DNA of 35,030 bases from Cryobacterium glucosi (lineage in GTDB: Bacteria; Actinomycetota; Actinomycetes; Actinomycetales; Microbacteriaceae), in contig NZ_SOFS01000043.1 of assembly GCF_004402235.1 (NCBI RefSeq), forward strand, positions 168,397 to 203,426, given 5' to 3'. This document shows positions 7,045 through 15,445 of this stretch, piece after piece; the first letter of the stretch is position 1; every line of letters begins with the position of its first letter. The position numbers and the translations under genes were made by a program. The notes below the pieces were generated by a model that was not told the origin of the DNA, made no database searches, and was given only the letters and a program-made list of their open reading frames with translations.

Positions 7045-8433
7045 ATGATGATCAGCAACACGGATGCCGCCGGGCGAGTCGAACCCGACTGGGTGCGCCA
7101 CGCGATCTGGTGGCAGCTGTACCCGCTCGGTTTCGTCGGTAGCTACCCGATCGCCCCTGGCGAACCCGTTCCCGGTGCCGGCGAGCACCGCCTGCTGCGG
7201 ATCGTGGCCTGGCTCGACCATGCGATCGAGCTCGGCGCATCGGGCGTTGCCCTCGGCCCGGTCTTCGCCTCGACGAGCCACGGCTACGACACGAGCGACT
7301 ACTACCGTATCGACCCGCGCCTCGGCGATGAGGCCGACTTCGACACCCTCGTCGCCGAAGCGCACGCCCGCGGGCTGCGCGTGCTCCTCGACGGGGTGTT
7401 CAACCACGTCGGCCCGGATTTCCCGCGCTACCGTGAGGCGATCGAGCAGGGCCCCGGAAGTGCCGCGGCCGCCTGGTTCCAGGCGGGAACCCGGACCGGC
7501 CTCCCGGGAGGCGAGGCCGGTTTCGAAACCTTCGAGGGGCATCCGGGGCTCATCAGTCTCGACCACGGCAACCCGGAGGTCGCCGACTACGTGACCGGCG
7601 TCCTCGAGCACTGGCTCGACCGCGGCGCGGACGGCTGGCGGCTCGACGCCGCATACGCGGTCCCCGCCGAATTCTGGGCCGGGGTCCTGCCGCGGGTGCG
7701 GGAACGCCACCCGCAGGCGTGGTTCCTCGGCGAGGTCATCCACGGCGACTACCCGGCGATCGTCTCGGCGGCCACCCTCGACTCCGTCACGCAGTACGAG
7801 CTCTGGAAGGCGATCTGGAGCAGCCTCAACGATCACAACCCGCACGAGCTGGCCTGGTCGCTCGGCAGGCACAACGGCTTCCTCGACAGCTTCACCCCGG
7901 CGACCTTCGTCGGCAACCACGACGTCACCCGGATCTCGACCCGCCTCGAGGATCCGCGGCACCTCGCCCACGCGCTCGCCGTGCTCTTCACGACCGGAGG
8001 AACCCCGTCGATCTACGCGGGGGACGAATACGGCTACGCGGGCCTGAAGACCGAGGAGTACGGCGGCGACGACGCGATCCGGCCGGAGTTCCCGGCGGAC
8101 GGCCCTCCGGCGCTCACCGACACCGAACGCACGGTCTACCGGCTGCACCAGGACATGATCGGGCTGCGCCGGCGGCATCCGTGGCTGCACGAGGCCCGAA
8201 CCCGCATCCTGGACAGCGGGGCCGACCACCTCGTCTACGAGGCGCGGGCCGGTGACGACACGCTCGTCGTCGCGCTCAACCTCGGCGACCAGCCGTGCGG
8301 CGTCGACCTGGGCCGCTCGGGGCTGACCCAGCTCCTGCCGGGGGGCACGCCGGCGCCGCTGGGGCCGCGTGTCACGATCGCGCCGCACGGCTGGCAGGTG
8401 CTCGCGCCCGCCGCGAGCGACTCGGCACGGTAG
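7045..8433 (+). CDS. GH13 alpha-amylase-family glycosidase, intracellular
   Basis: The 462-residue protein contains the GH13 catalytic set: LLDGVFNHVG (Asp116, His121), the nucleophile Asp201 in DGWRLDAAY, acid/base Glu230 in FLGEVIHG, and the transition-state Asp293 in FVGNHDVTR. A short C-terminal beta domain ends it (LVVALNLGD and so on). There is no signal peptide, so it acts on imported or stored oligosaccharides; cyclomaltodextrinase, oligo-glucosidase or amylase activity are all possible. The start is ATG 7045 or the adjacent ATG 7048, after GAGAG. It is divergent from the PhzF-family gene and alone in its transcript as far as can be seen. Confidence 0.87.
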   Translation: MMISNTDAAGRVEPDWVRHAIWWQLYPLGFVGSYPIAPGEPVPGAGEHRLLRIVAWLDHAIELGASGVALGPVFASTSHGYDTSDYYRIDPRLGDEADFDTLVAEAHARGLRVLLDGVFNHVGPDFPRYREAIEQGPGSAAAAWFQAGTRTGLPGGEAGFETFEGHPGLISLDHGNPEVADYVTGVLEHWLDRGADGWRLDAAYAVPAEFWAGVLPRVRERHPQAWFLGEVIHGDYPAIVSAATLDSVTQYELWKAIWSSLNDHNPHELAWSLGRHNGFLDSFTPATFVGNHDVTRISTRLEDPRHLAHALAVLFTTGGTPSIYAGDEYGYAGLKTEEYGGDDAIRPEFPADGPPALTDTERTVYRLHQDMIGLRRRHPWLHEARTRILDSGADHLVYEARAGDDTLVVALNLGDQPCGVDLGRSGLTQLLPGGTPAPLGPRVTIAPHGWQVLAPAASDSAR

Positions 8434-8434
8434 A

Positions 8435-8530
8435 CCCGATGCGGTCGGGGCCGGTCGGGTGCTGCAGGCCGTGCTGGCGATGACGAAGATCGAGATCCGT
8501 GTGCTCGAGGCCGCCTACGACGGTTCGTAG
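8435..8530 (+). pseudogene. C-terminal remnant of a PhnB-type VOC gene
   Basis: Directly after the GH13 stop, a frame ending at TAG 8528-8530 encodes RPDAVGAGRVLQAVLAMTKI and then EIRVLEAAYDGS. This strongly resembles the end of PhnB/3-demethylubiquinone-methyltransferase-like VOC proteins, which finish with a GRxMQAMLxMxKIDIAALEAA pattern. No start, ribosome binding site or remainder of the protein is present, because the preceding DNA is the GH13 gene. It is most simply a deletion remnant left by an earlier rearrangement. The match rests on my memory of the family ending. Confidence 0.55.
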
Positions 8531-8571
8531 CGGCATCCGCCGGGCGCCCGGTCGAAGCGGCGCGGCCCCGG

Positions 8572-9261
8572 TCAGCGCCGCTGCTCGAGGCGGAGCGTGG
8601 CCAGAGGCACGTTCAGGAAGTCGATCAGGGGTGTCAGCGCCTCGAAACGTTCGATCACGAGCGTGAGGAAAGCATCCGTTTCGGCCACCGATGCCGGCAG
8701 GGTCGCGAAGGCGGCCCACTGGCGGCGGCGCAAGAGGTCGACCGCGGGGTGATCGACGGGGTATCCGCGCGGCGGACGCACCAGCGGATTGCCGTCGGCG
8801 GGGTCGAACATGCCCGTGAGCCGGGGATCGGCGAGCAGGGCGCGAAGCTCCCCGTGGTGCGCGACGATGTGGTCGCGAATCGCCGTGAGCTGCTCGGGGG
8901 AGGGCGCATAGCTGCCGCCCGCGACCAGGACCTCGTGGCCGGAGACGCTGAGGAAGTAACCGGCACCGGTCTTCTCCGAACCCCCGAGAGGCCAGGACGC
9001 GGCGACGTTCGTCTTGTACGGGGACTTGTCCTTCGAGAACCGCACGTCGCGGTAAATGCGCATAATCGCCTTCTGCGGCGGCCGCACGTGCCCGGGCGCG
9101 AATCCCGCGAGGGACTCGTTGACCCGGTCGACCAGGTCGAGCATCGGCTCCCTGACCTCGCTCAGGTACGCCGGCTTGTGTTCCTCGAACCAGCCCCGGT
9201 CGTTGTGTCCTTCCAACTCGCGCAGGAACTGCAGCGCCTCACCGGAAAAGTGCGTTGTCAT
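8572..9261 (-). CDS. DUF2461 domain protein
   Basis: The 229-residue protein fits the DUF2461/TIGR02453 family: it opens FSGEALQFLRELEGHNDRGWFEEHK, has the invariant RIYRDVRFSKDKSPYKTNV core (about residues 68-86), and then GYFLSVSGHEVLVAGGSY. The biochemical role of the family is not known. The ATG at 9261 is preceded by GAGGAGG, and an in-frame ATG 35 codons upstream has no family support. It faces the remnant of a PhnB gene and is divergent from the DinB-like gene. Confidence 0.88.
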   Translation of the reverse strand: MTTHFSGEALQFLRELEGHNDRGWFEEHKPAYLSEVREPMLDLVDRVNESLAGFAPGHVRPPQKAIMRIYRDVRFSKDKSPYKTNVAASWPLGGSEKTGAGYFLSVSGHEVLVAGGSYAPSPEQLTAIRDHIVAHHGELRALLADPRLTGMFDPADGNPLVRPPRGYPVDHPAVDLLRRRQWAAFATLPASVAETDAFLTLVIERFEALTPLIDFLNVPLATLRLEQRR

Positions 9262-9328
9262 ACTCTCGCCTCCTCTCGTAGTCTGGCAGCACCGGTGGTC
9301 GGGCCGACGCCCGAATGCGGTCGAACGC

Positions 9329-9357
9329 TGGTCAGCGTCAGTGGCCCGTGCTACTTT
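9329..9357 (+). promoter_or_regulatory. Candidate promoter for a leaderless transcript
   Basis: TGGTCA (9329-9334) and TACTTT (9352-9357) are separated by 17 bp and resemble the -35 and -10 boxes of a housekeeping sigma factor. The -10 box ends 7 bases before the ATG at 9365 and no ribosome binding site is present, so transcription may begin at the start codon. The -35 match is only partial. Confidence 0.4.
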
Positions 9358-9364
9358 TTGCGGC

Positions 9365-9961
9365 ATGGAGCAGAGAGAGCTATTTCTTCAGTCGGATGCC
9401 GCGTTGCGCTCCGTCATCGACCGGATCACGCCGGAGCAGCTGACCCTGCCGGCTCCCGCGGAGTGGACCAGCACGGAGAATCCCACGATCAGGGACATCC
9501 TCGCCGCGCACGCGCGCGACGAGGCCTGGGTCGGGGACGTGCTCGCGGGCCACACCATCGAGGAAGTCGGTGACCGCTTCAACGGCGACCTGCTCGGCGG
9601 GGACCCGATCGCGAGCTACGACCGGCTCAACGACGAGGCCACCGCCGCCGTGCGGCAGGACCTCGATCCCGCAGCGATCGTGCACCTCCAGTATGGCGAT
9701 TACCCGCTCGCCGAGTACCTGCAGCACACGAGCATCTACCGGGCCTTCCAGGCGTGGTCGATCGCGAACTACCTCGGCCTGGAGTACGCGCTGCCGGCTC
9801 CACTGGTCGACTTGCTCTGGGAGCAGATCCTGCCCCAGGTGGACGACTGGCGCCAGTATGGAGTCTTCCCTCCCGAGGTCGAGGTTCCCGCCGACGCCGA
9901 CAAGGAGACCCGGCTGCTCGGCACGACCGGCTTCTGGAAGCCCAGCCGCAGCACGGACTGA
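9365..9961 (+). CDS. DinB/maleylpyruvate-isomerase-N-like four-helix protein
   Basis: The 198-residue protein begins with a helix, then DRITPEQLTLPAPAEWTSTENPTIRDILAAHARDE in abbreviated form, which is the DinB-like pattern where the histidine after the W-containing loop binds metal. A second part, QHTSIYRAFQAWSIANYLGLEY, fits the later helices. Related proteins use mycothiol or bacillithiol as cofactor, which would suit an actinobacterium, but the substrate here is unknown. The ATG at 9365 has no Shine-Dalgarno site and probably belongs to a leaderless transcript. Confidence 0.7.
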   Translation: MEQRELFLQSDAALRSVIDRITPEQLTLPAPAEWTSTENPTIRDILAAHARDEAWVGDVLAGHTIEEVGDRFNGDLLGGDPIASYDRLNDEATAAVRQDLDPAAIVHLQYGDYPLAEYLQHTSIYRAFQAWSIANYLGLEYALPAPLVDLLWEQILPQVDDWRQYGVFPPEVEVPADADKETRLLGTTGFWKPSRSTD

Positions 9962-9995
9962 CCGGCGCCAACCGACGGGGTCCCTCGGCGCCCGG
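9962..9995. terminator. GC-rich hairpin between convergent genes
   Basis: CCGGCGCC (9962-9969) can pair with GGCGCCCGG (9987-9995) with one bulged base, and CCGA/TCGG extends the stem inward. It fills the gap between the DinB-like and AsnC-type genes, so it could end transcription in both directions. There is no U-tract. Confidence 0.45.
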
Positions 9996-9998
9996 CTG

Positions 9999-10487
9999 CT
10001 ACTTTCCCGAGGAGAGCCCGTTGTAGTGGTGCTCGAAGACCAGGCTCGTGCGCGTCGAGGCGACCGCGGGGTTCGCCGACAGGTTCTCGAGCACGAAGTC
10101 GCGCACATCGTCGGAGTCGCGGGCCACGAGATGGATGATGAAGTCCTCTGTGCCGCCGAGGAAGAAGACCTGCACGACCCGCGGCATCGCCCGGATCTCG
10201 TCCCGGAACGCCGGGATCTGCGTGCGCGCCCCCGATCGGATGCTGACACTGATCAGCGCCTGAAGGCCGAGCCCGAGCGCCTTCGGGTCGACGAGCGTCG
10301 TGAACCGGGTGATGATGCCGCGCGTGACGAGGGAGCGCACCCGGGCGATGCACGTCGATTCCGCGATCCCCGCCGCGGTCGCGAGCCGGCTGTTGCTCAT
10401 CCGCGAGTCGGCCTGGAGGAGGGCCACGAGCGTACTGTCCACGGTATCGAGTTCATCGCCGCCCCGAATCCTCTTCGTTTCCGTCAT
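9999..10487 (-). CDS. aldR: Lrp/AsnC-family regulator, AldR-like
   Basis: The 162-residue protein has an N-terminal helix-turn-helix (about residues 16-62: LDTVDSTLVALLQADSRMSN, then LATAAGIAESTCIARVRSL) and a C-terminal RAM/AsnC ligand domain (ALISVSIRSG, then VVQVFFLGGTEDFIIHLVA). It is divergent from alanine dehydrogenase; in Mycobacterium tuberculosis the Lrp-type regulator AldR controls ald from the same arrangement. Alanine or another amino acid is the expected effector. The start is ATG 10487, preceded by GAGGGG; the longer open frame reaching 10910 crosses ald and is spurious. The symbol rests on neighbourhood plus family. Confidence 0.8.
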   Translation of the reverse strand: MTETKRIRGGDELDTVDSTLVALLQADSRMSNSRLATAAGIAESTCIARVRSLVTRGIITRFTTLVDPKALGLGLQALISVSIRSGARTQIPAFRDEIRAMPRVVQVFFLGGTEDFIIHLVARDSDDVRDFVLENLSANPAVASTRTSLVFEHHYNGLSSGK

Positions 10488-10509
10488 GCGTGGGCCCCTC
10501 TCAACTGAA

Positions 10510-10539
10510 TATCGCGCTGTCTTTCGACCAAGTATCGCG
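10510..10539. promoter_or_regulatory. Direct TATCGCG repeats in the aldR-ald gap
   Basis: TATCGCG occurs at 10510-10516 and again at 10533-10539, 23 bp apart, which is close to two helical turns. Lrp-family proteins bind phased sites in such gaps, so these are candidate operator half-sites; that role is inference. Confidence 0.35.
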
Positions 10540-10632
10540 GATTCCACGCTTGTCACGTGCACGAAACGAATACCGAGCATTATTTTCCCTATCCACCGGT
10601 AAGTCCGGCCCAAACCGCAGACGGAGTTCCCC

Positions 10633-11748
10633 ATGAAGGTCGGCATCCCCACCGAGATCAAGAACAACGAGAATCGGGTGGCCATCACCCCGGCCGGCGT
10701 GCACGAACTCTCCATCCGCGGCCACGAGGTCCTCGTGCAGGCGGGCGCCGGCGTCGGCTCCGGGTTCAGCGACGACGCCTTCCGCGTCGCGGGCGCGGCC
10801 ATCCTCGGCACTGCCGCCGAGGTCTGGGCCGCCGCGGAGCTGCTACTCAAGGTCAAGGAACCCATCGAAGCCGAATACCCGCTGATGCGCGACGGGCAGG
10901 TGCTCTTCACCTACCTGCACCTCGCCGCGTCCCGTCCGACCACGGATGCCCTCCTCACCTCCGGCACGACGGCGATCGCCTACGAGACCGTCCAGCTCGC
11001 CGACCGCAGCCTGCCGCTGCTGTCCCCGATGAGCGAGGTCGCCGGGCGCCTGTCCGTCCAGGTCGGCGCGTACCACCTGATGAGCGCGAACGGCGGAAAC
11101 GGCATCCTGCTCGGCGGCGTCGCGGGCACCCCCAAGGCGAAGGTCGTCATCATCGGCGGCGGGGTCGCAGGTGAGCACGCCGCGGCGAACGCCCTCGGCA
11201 TGGGAGCGGACGTCACGATCATCGACCTCTCGATCGCCCGGTTGCGGCAGCTGGAGAACCGGTTCACCGGCGCCATCCAGACCCGCGCATCCACCCGCTA
11301 CGAGATCGCGGAGCAGGTCCGTGGCGCCGACCTCGTGATCGGCTCCGTGCTCATCCCCGGGGCGCAGGCGCCGAAGCTCGTCACCGACGCCATGGTCGCC
11401 ACGATGAAGCCGGGTTCCGTGCTCGTGGACATCGCGATCGACCAGGGCGGCTGCTTCGAGGGATCCCACGCCACGACCCACGACAAGCCCACCTTCGCCG
11501 TGCACGACAGCATCTACTACTGCGTCGCCAACATGCCGGGAGCAGTCCCCGCGACGTCGACCCGTGCGCTCACCAACGCGACCCTGCCCTACGTGATCGC
11601 GCTCGCCGACAAGGGTTGGAAGCAGGCCATCTCCGACGATGCCGCACTCGCCAAGGGCCTGAACGTGCACGCGGGCCGCATCACGAACGAGCACGTGGCC
11701 GCCGCGTTCGGCGCCCCGGTCCTGACCCTCGCGGAGATCGTCGGCTAG
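10633..11748 (+). CDS. ald: Alanine dehydrogenase
   Basis: The 371-residue product matches the standard length and motifs of L-alanine dehydrogenase: MKVGIPTEIKNNENRVAITP at the N-terminus, substrate-binding Lys75 in LKVKEP, catalytic His96 in FTYLHLAA, and the NAD loop IIGGGVAGEHAA. It interconverts alanine with pyruvate and ammonia using NAD and usually serves alanine catabolism or redox balance. The ATG at 10633 follows GGAG in ACGGAGTTCCCC. It is divergent from the AldR-like gene. Its TAG stop shares the tetranucleotide CTAG with the stop of the convergent phosphorylase-like gene. Confidence 0.95.
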   Translation: MKVGIPTEIKNNENRVAITPAGVHELSIRGHEVLVQAGAGVGSGFSDDAFRVAGAAILGTAAEVWAAAELLLKVKEPIEAEYPLMRDGQVLFTYLHLAASRPTTDALLTSGTTAIAYETVQLADRSLPLLSPMSEVAGRLSVQVGAYHLMSANGGNGILLGGVAGTPKAKVVIIGGGVAGEHAAANALGMGADVTIIDLSIARLRQLENRFTGAIQTRASTRYEIAEQVRGADLVIGSVLIPGAQAPKLVTDAMVATMKPGSVLVDIAIDQGGCFEGSHATTHDKPTFAVHDSIYYCVANMPGAVPATSTRALTNATLPYVIALADKGWKQAISDDAALAKGLNVHAGRITNEHVAAAFGAPVLTLAEIVG

Positions 11749-13235
11749 CCGACGGTCCAGGCTGCGAGGGACTCGACCGTGTCGAGGACCTCGCTGCCGT
11801 CGGCATCCGCCAGCTGGATGCGGAAACTCGTCGCGGCCCGCGCGGTGCACACCGTCAGGACCGCGCGGGCATCGCGGGCCGCATTCACCCAGCGCAGCTC
11901 GAGCACGTCCCTGCCATAGGCCGACCAGGTGAACTGGCCGTCGAACGCGGGATGGGCGGAACGGAGCCGCACGAGGCCGAGCTGGGCGCGGGTCACGTCG
12001 CTCGCGAGCGCCTCCTCGACCTCGGCGGCCGGGTAGCGGTGCCGGTTCACGTCACGCCCGCTCCCGGTCTCGGCGAACTGCTCCCGGTCGTCGAAACCGC
12101 CGAGCAGGCCGACGTAGTAGGTCTGCGGGCGTCCGGGCAGGAAGTGCTGCACGGCACGCGCGACCAGATAGGCGACGACGTCGCCGCCGAGCGTACTGAA
12201 GAACGTGGCATTGATCTGATGCGGCAGGGTCGACCATTCCGGCACGACCGAGGCGACGGATGAGTGCCCGTGCGTGGCTTCGGCGGCTCGCGCGAACACC
12301 TCCGCCATTTCCGCTTCGCTCAGCAGCCCCGGCCGTCCTCCGGCCGGACCGGCGTCGATCACGCCGATGCCGTCGTGGGTGTCGAGCACCGTGACCGCGT
12401 TGGCCGGACGGATCTCGAACCAGTGCGCGAGGCGGTCGACCGTGCCGGTGCCCAGGGAGTGCAACAGGAGCGGCGCGAGCGCGAAGTCGTAGACCCAGTC
12501 GACGAGGGGCGCGATCGCGAGCTGCTGGGCGTAGTGCCCGTGCACCTCGACGAGCACGGCGAGGTTCTCCGCGCGGGCGAGGTCCGTGACGACCTCGACG
12601 AAGGCGAGAGTCTCCGGGGTCATGAAGCTGTCGGTGCCCGGGGTCTTCACGGCGTAGCCGACCGCGTCGAGCCGCACCGTCGATACGCCGCCGTCGGCGA
12701 GCACGCGGAGCACCCGGCGCAGGTAGGCGATGGCGACCGGATTGGCGACGTCGAGGTCGACCTGGCTGGGCAGGAACGTCGTCCAGACGAGATGCCGGGA
12801 GCCGTCTGACCCGCGGTATCCCGTGAAGGGCAGTCCCGGCCGCGGTCGGTAGAACGCCGTCAGTTCGGCCTCGGTTGCGCCGTGCGGGAAGACGGTGCCA
12901 TAGGTGAGGAACATGCCGTCCCAGGGCGACTCCGCGCCGCGGGCCAGCCAGTCGGTGAACTCCACCGAGGACGCCGAGACGTGGTTGACCACGAGATCGG
13001 CGGTCAGCCCGCGGTCGCCTGCCAGGTCGCGGACCTCGGGCCAGGTGCCGAGGCGCGGATCGACCGCCGTGTGGTCGACCGGGTCGAAGCCGGCATCCGC
13101 CCCGTCGAACGGCACGTAGAACGGCAGCACGTGCACACTGCCGAAGTCCCGCAGGGGCCCGTCGAGGAGCGCGGCCAGCGCGGGGATCGTGCCGCCGATG
13201 CGGTCGGCGTAGACGAGGAGTTCAACGTCGGTCAT
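11745..13235 (-). CDS. Sucrose phosphorylase-like GH13 enzyme
   Basis: The 496-residue protein is of GH13_18 size and pattern. Catalytic positions are Asp190 in STVRLDAVGY, Glu230 in AVLVEVHGHY and Asp288 in VLDTHDGIGV, which agree almost exactly in number with Bifidobacterium sucrose phosphorylase (192/232/290). GH13_18 also contains sucrose-6-phosphate and glucosylglycerate phosphorylases, so the acceptor and donor are not settled. It is cytosolic and has no signal peptide. The ATG at 13235 follows GGAAGG. No transporter or hexokinase gene is linked, and it converges on ald with a 4-nt overlap of the stops. Confidence 0.85.
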   Translation of the reverse strand: MTDVELLVYADRIGGTIPALAALLDGPLRDFGSVHVLPFYVPFDGADAGFDPVDHTAVDPRLGTWPEVRDLAGDRGLTADLVVNHVSASSVEFTDWLARGAESPWDGMFLTYGTVFPHGATEAELTAFYRPRPGLPFTGYRGSDGSRHLVWTTFLPSQVDLDVANPVAIAYLRRVLRVLADGGVSTVRLDAVGYAVKTPGTDSFMTPETLAFVEVVTDLARAENLAVLVEVHGHYAQQLAIAPLVDWVYDFALAPLLLHSLGTGTVDRLAHWFEIRPANAVTVLDTHDGIGVIDAGPAGGRPGLLSEAEMAEVFARAAEATHGHSSVASVVPEWSTLPHQINATFFSTLGGDVVAYLVARAVQHFLPGRPQTYYVGLLGGFDDREQFAETGSGRDVNRHRYPAAEVEEALASDVTRAQLGLVRLRSAHPAFDGQFTWSAYGRDVLELRWVNAARDARAVLTVCTARAATSFRIQLADADGSEVLDTVESLAAWTVG

Positions 13236-13277
13236 GGGTACCTGCCTTCCCTAGAGCCGCCACCCTACGCTGCACGG

Positions 13278-13763
13278 TCAACTCGCGGGTGAACCGAGGG
13301 GAGCTGCGGTGACCGCGGCGACAGGAGCGGCTCCGACGATGTGGGCATGGATTTCCTTCGTGAGCTCATGAACGCGCCGGGTGAGCTCGGTGTTGGTGAG
13401 CAGTTCCTGGTCGCTCATCTTGAAATCATGGTCGGCCTTCGCCTGCTGGAATCCGGCCTGCCGGTTCTGGCCGATCATCACGAACGTCGAGAGGAAGATG
13501 GCCTCGAGAGACACCACGAGGGTCAGGGTCGGCCACGGACTCGGTTCGAAGAACAGCATCCAGCCGGCGAACACGACGGCATGCAGGTAGACGAACCGCA
13601 TCGATCCCGCGAAGGCCGTGACGGCATCCGCGATGCGCAGCTGCACACTCGCGGCACGACGCTTCGCCTCAGCGAGCACGATCGGGTGGTGGTCGCCGGT
13701 CGCCAGGATGTGCCTGGGGAGGATGGACGACAGGTGCGGGGTAGCCGCGGTGCTGGTGCTCAT
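13278..13763 (-). CDS. DUF1003 two-TM membrane protein
   Basis: The 161-residue protein fits DUF1003. A soluble stretch ends in RIADAVTAFAGSM, followed by two membrane helices (about residues 54-72 and 77-98, the second in LEAIFLSTFVMIGQNRQ), and then a cytoplasmic helical tail (KADHDFKMSDQELLTNTEL). The conserved FFEPSPWPTLTLVVSLEAIF region is the family core. Function is not established. It lies just downstream of the permease gene on the same strand with a 25-bp gap, so co-transcription is plausible. ATG 13763 is the only sensible start; its ribosome binding site is weak. Confidence 0.8.
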   Translation of the reverse strand: MSTSTAATPHLSSILPRHILATGDHHPIVLAEAKRRAASVQLRIADAVTAFAGSMRFVYLHAVVFAGWMLFFEPSPWPTLTLVVSLEAIFLSTFVMIGQNRQAGFQQAKADHDFKMSDQELLTNTELTRRVHELTKEIHAHIVGAAPVAAVTAAPLGSPAS

Positions 13764-13788
13764 GCCCCGAGGCTACCCGGCGCGCTTG

Positions 13789-15393
13789 CTATTCGGGCAC
13801 GACCAGTGCGGGGGTGTCCTGGCGCAGCGTCTCGCCGCGGAAGAAGCTCGGCCTGGCCAGGAAGGTGAGGCCCATGACGGCGAGTCCGAGTACGAGCAGG
13901 CCGACGCCGATCACGAAGACCAGTCCGATCCCGAAGAGCTCCGAACCGCTGCCGAAGTCGGGGCTCCAGGCGCTCACGGCGGTCTGCACGAACACGACGG
14001 TGAGGATCAGCCCGCCCGCCGCCGGCACCAGGAGCCGCAGGAAGAAGTTGCGCACGCTCGAGAACAGGCTCTGGCGGAAGTACCAGACGCAGGCGAAGGA
14101 GGTGAGTGCGTAGTAGAAGCAGATCATCAGCCCGAGCGACTGGATGGTGTCGTTCAGGACGTTGACGCTGATGATCGTCATGACGGCGTAGAACCCGGCC
14201 GCGATGGCCCCGGCTGCGATCGTCGCGAAGCCGGGCGAGCCGAAGCGCTTGCTGACCCTGGCGAAGTGCGGCGGGAGGGCGTGGTAGTGCGCCATCGACA
14301 GCAGGGTGCGGGCAGGGGAGGCCATCGTCGACTGCAGCGAGGAGGCGGAACTGGCCAGCACGGCCATCGACATCAGGATCGCGACCGGCCCCATCACGGG
14401 CCCGGCGATCGCGGCGAAGATGTTGCCCTGGTTGTCCGGGTTGCTCAGGCCGATTCCCTCGGCGCCGACGCCGGACACCATCATGGTGGCCACGATCAGC
14501 ACGAGGTAGAGGCCGAGCACGACGAGGGCGGTCAGGGTGCCGGCCTTGCCCGCGGTCCCCTTCGTTCCCTTGGTCTCCTCGTTCACGGTGAGGCAGACGT
14601 CCCAGCCCCAGTAGACGAAGATCGCCAGGGAGATGCCGGCGGCCAGCTGGCTGAAACTGTCGACCCTGGTGGGATCGAACCAGGTCCAGTCGAAGGCGAG
14701 CGCGGTGGTGGACGCACCGTTCGTCGCGTTGACGATGGCCGAGACGCTGAAGATGAGGAGGACGACGATCTGGAAGCCGACCATGCTGTACTGCACGAGC
14801 TTGGTGGCGTGCAGCCCGCGGTAGCTCACCCAGACGGCGAGGGCCACGAAGACGAGACAGGTTGCGATGTTGATGAAGGTATTGTCGGCGAGCGCGGCGA
14901 GATCCGGGTTGGCGAAGACCTCGCCGAGGAAGACGTAGAAGAAGCTGACGGCCACGCCGGCGAGGCTCGAGAGCACGATGATGTTGGCCGCGAGCATGCC
15001 CCAGCCGCTCATCCAACCGACGAAGGGACCGAACGCCTTGGTGGTCCAGGTGAAGGAGGTTCCGCTGTCGGGGGAGTCGGCATTGAGCTCCCGGTAGGCG
15101 AGGGCGACGAGGATCATCGGGATGAACGCCAGGATGAACACGGCCGGCAGCTGCTTGCCGACCTCGGCAACGGTCGCGCCGAGCGAGCTTGTGAGGCTGT
15201 ACGCCGGGGCGACGGAGGAGATGCCGAGCACGACGACGGCGAGCAAGCCGAGCTGCCCGCCTTTGAGGCCCTTCTTCGTGATGCCGTGCTTGCTCCCCGC
15301 CGCGTCGTGCAGCGTTGAGCTGTGCACGAGGTGGACGTCGGTGAACGGCTGCGATGAGGTCGGCGCCGACCCTCGGGTGGACTGCTGGGTCAT
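13789..15393 (-). CDS. APC-superfamily amino acid/amine permease
   Basis: The 534-residue protein has about 12 predicted membrane helices, starting after a 50-residue polar N-terminus with GLLAVVVLGISSVAPAYSL, the APC-family helix 1 motif. GTSFTWTTKAFGPFVGWMSGW (in part) forms the helix 3 region. It probably imports an amino acid or amine by proton coupling; the substrate cannot be assigned. The ATG at 15393 is preceded by GAGGAAAGGGA; an in-frame ATG at 15423 is less likely. It is divergent from the secreted deacetylase gene, with a palindrome in its own 5' region. Confidence 0.85.
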   Translation of the reverse strand: MTQQSTRGSAPTSSQPFTDVHLVHSSTLHDAAGSKHGITKKGLKGGQLGLLAVVVLGISSVAPAYSLTSSLGATVAEVGKQLPAVFILAFIPMILVALAYRELNADSPDSGTSFTWTTKAFGPFVGWMSGWGMLAANIIVLSSLAGVAVSFFYVFLGEVFANPDLAALADNTFINIATCLVFVALAVWVSYRGLHATKLVQYSMVGFQIVVLLIFSVSAIVNATNGASTTALAFDWTWFDPTRVDSFSQLAAGISLAIFVYWGWDVCLTVNEETKGTKGTAGKAGTLTALVVLGLYLVLIVATMMVSGVGAEGIGLSNPDNQGNIFAAIAGPVMGPVAILMSMAVLASSASSLQSTMASPARTLLSMAHYHALPPHFARVSKRFGSPGFATIAAGAIAAGFYAVMTIISVNVLNDTIQSLGLMICFYYALTSFACVWYFRQSLFSSVRNFFLRLLVPAAGGLILTVVFVQTAVSAWSPDFGSGSELFGIGLVFVIGVGLLVLGLAVMGLTFLARPSFFRGETLRQDTPALVVPE

Positions 15394-15430
15394 GTGTGGT
15401 CCCTTTCCTCGGGCCGGGCGCATCGACGCG

Positions 15431-15445
15431 CGAACGGCCCGTTCG
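15431..15445. promoter_or_regulatory. Perfect 7-bp-arm palindrome upstream of the permease gene
   Basis: CGAACGG C CCGTTCG has two perfect 7-bp arms around one base, 38 bp upstream of the permease start codon. It could be a repressor operator or an mRNA hairpin. No regulator gene adjoins it. Confidence 0.45.

Noticed and set aside
13618..15318. Plus-strand open frame of 566 codons rich in Asp, Glu, Gly and His
   Set aside because: It is the complement of the APC permease, whose membrane helices and motifs are clear. The acidic/His-rich string is a frame artefact.
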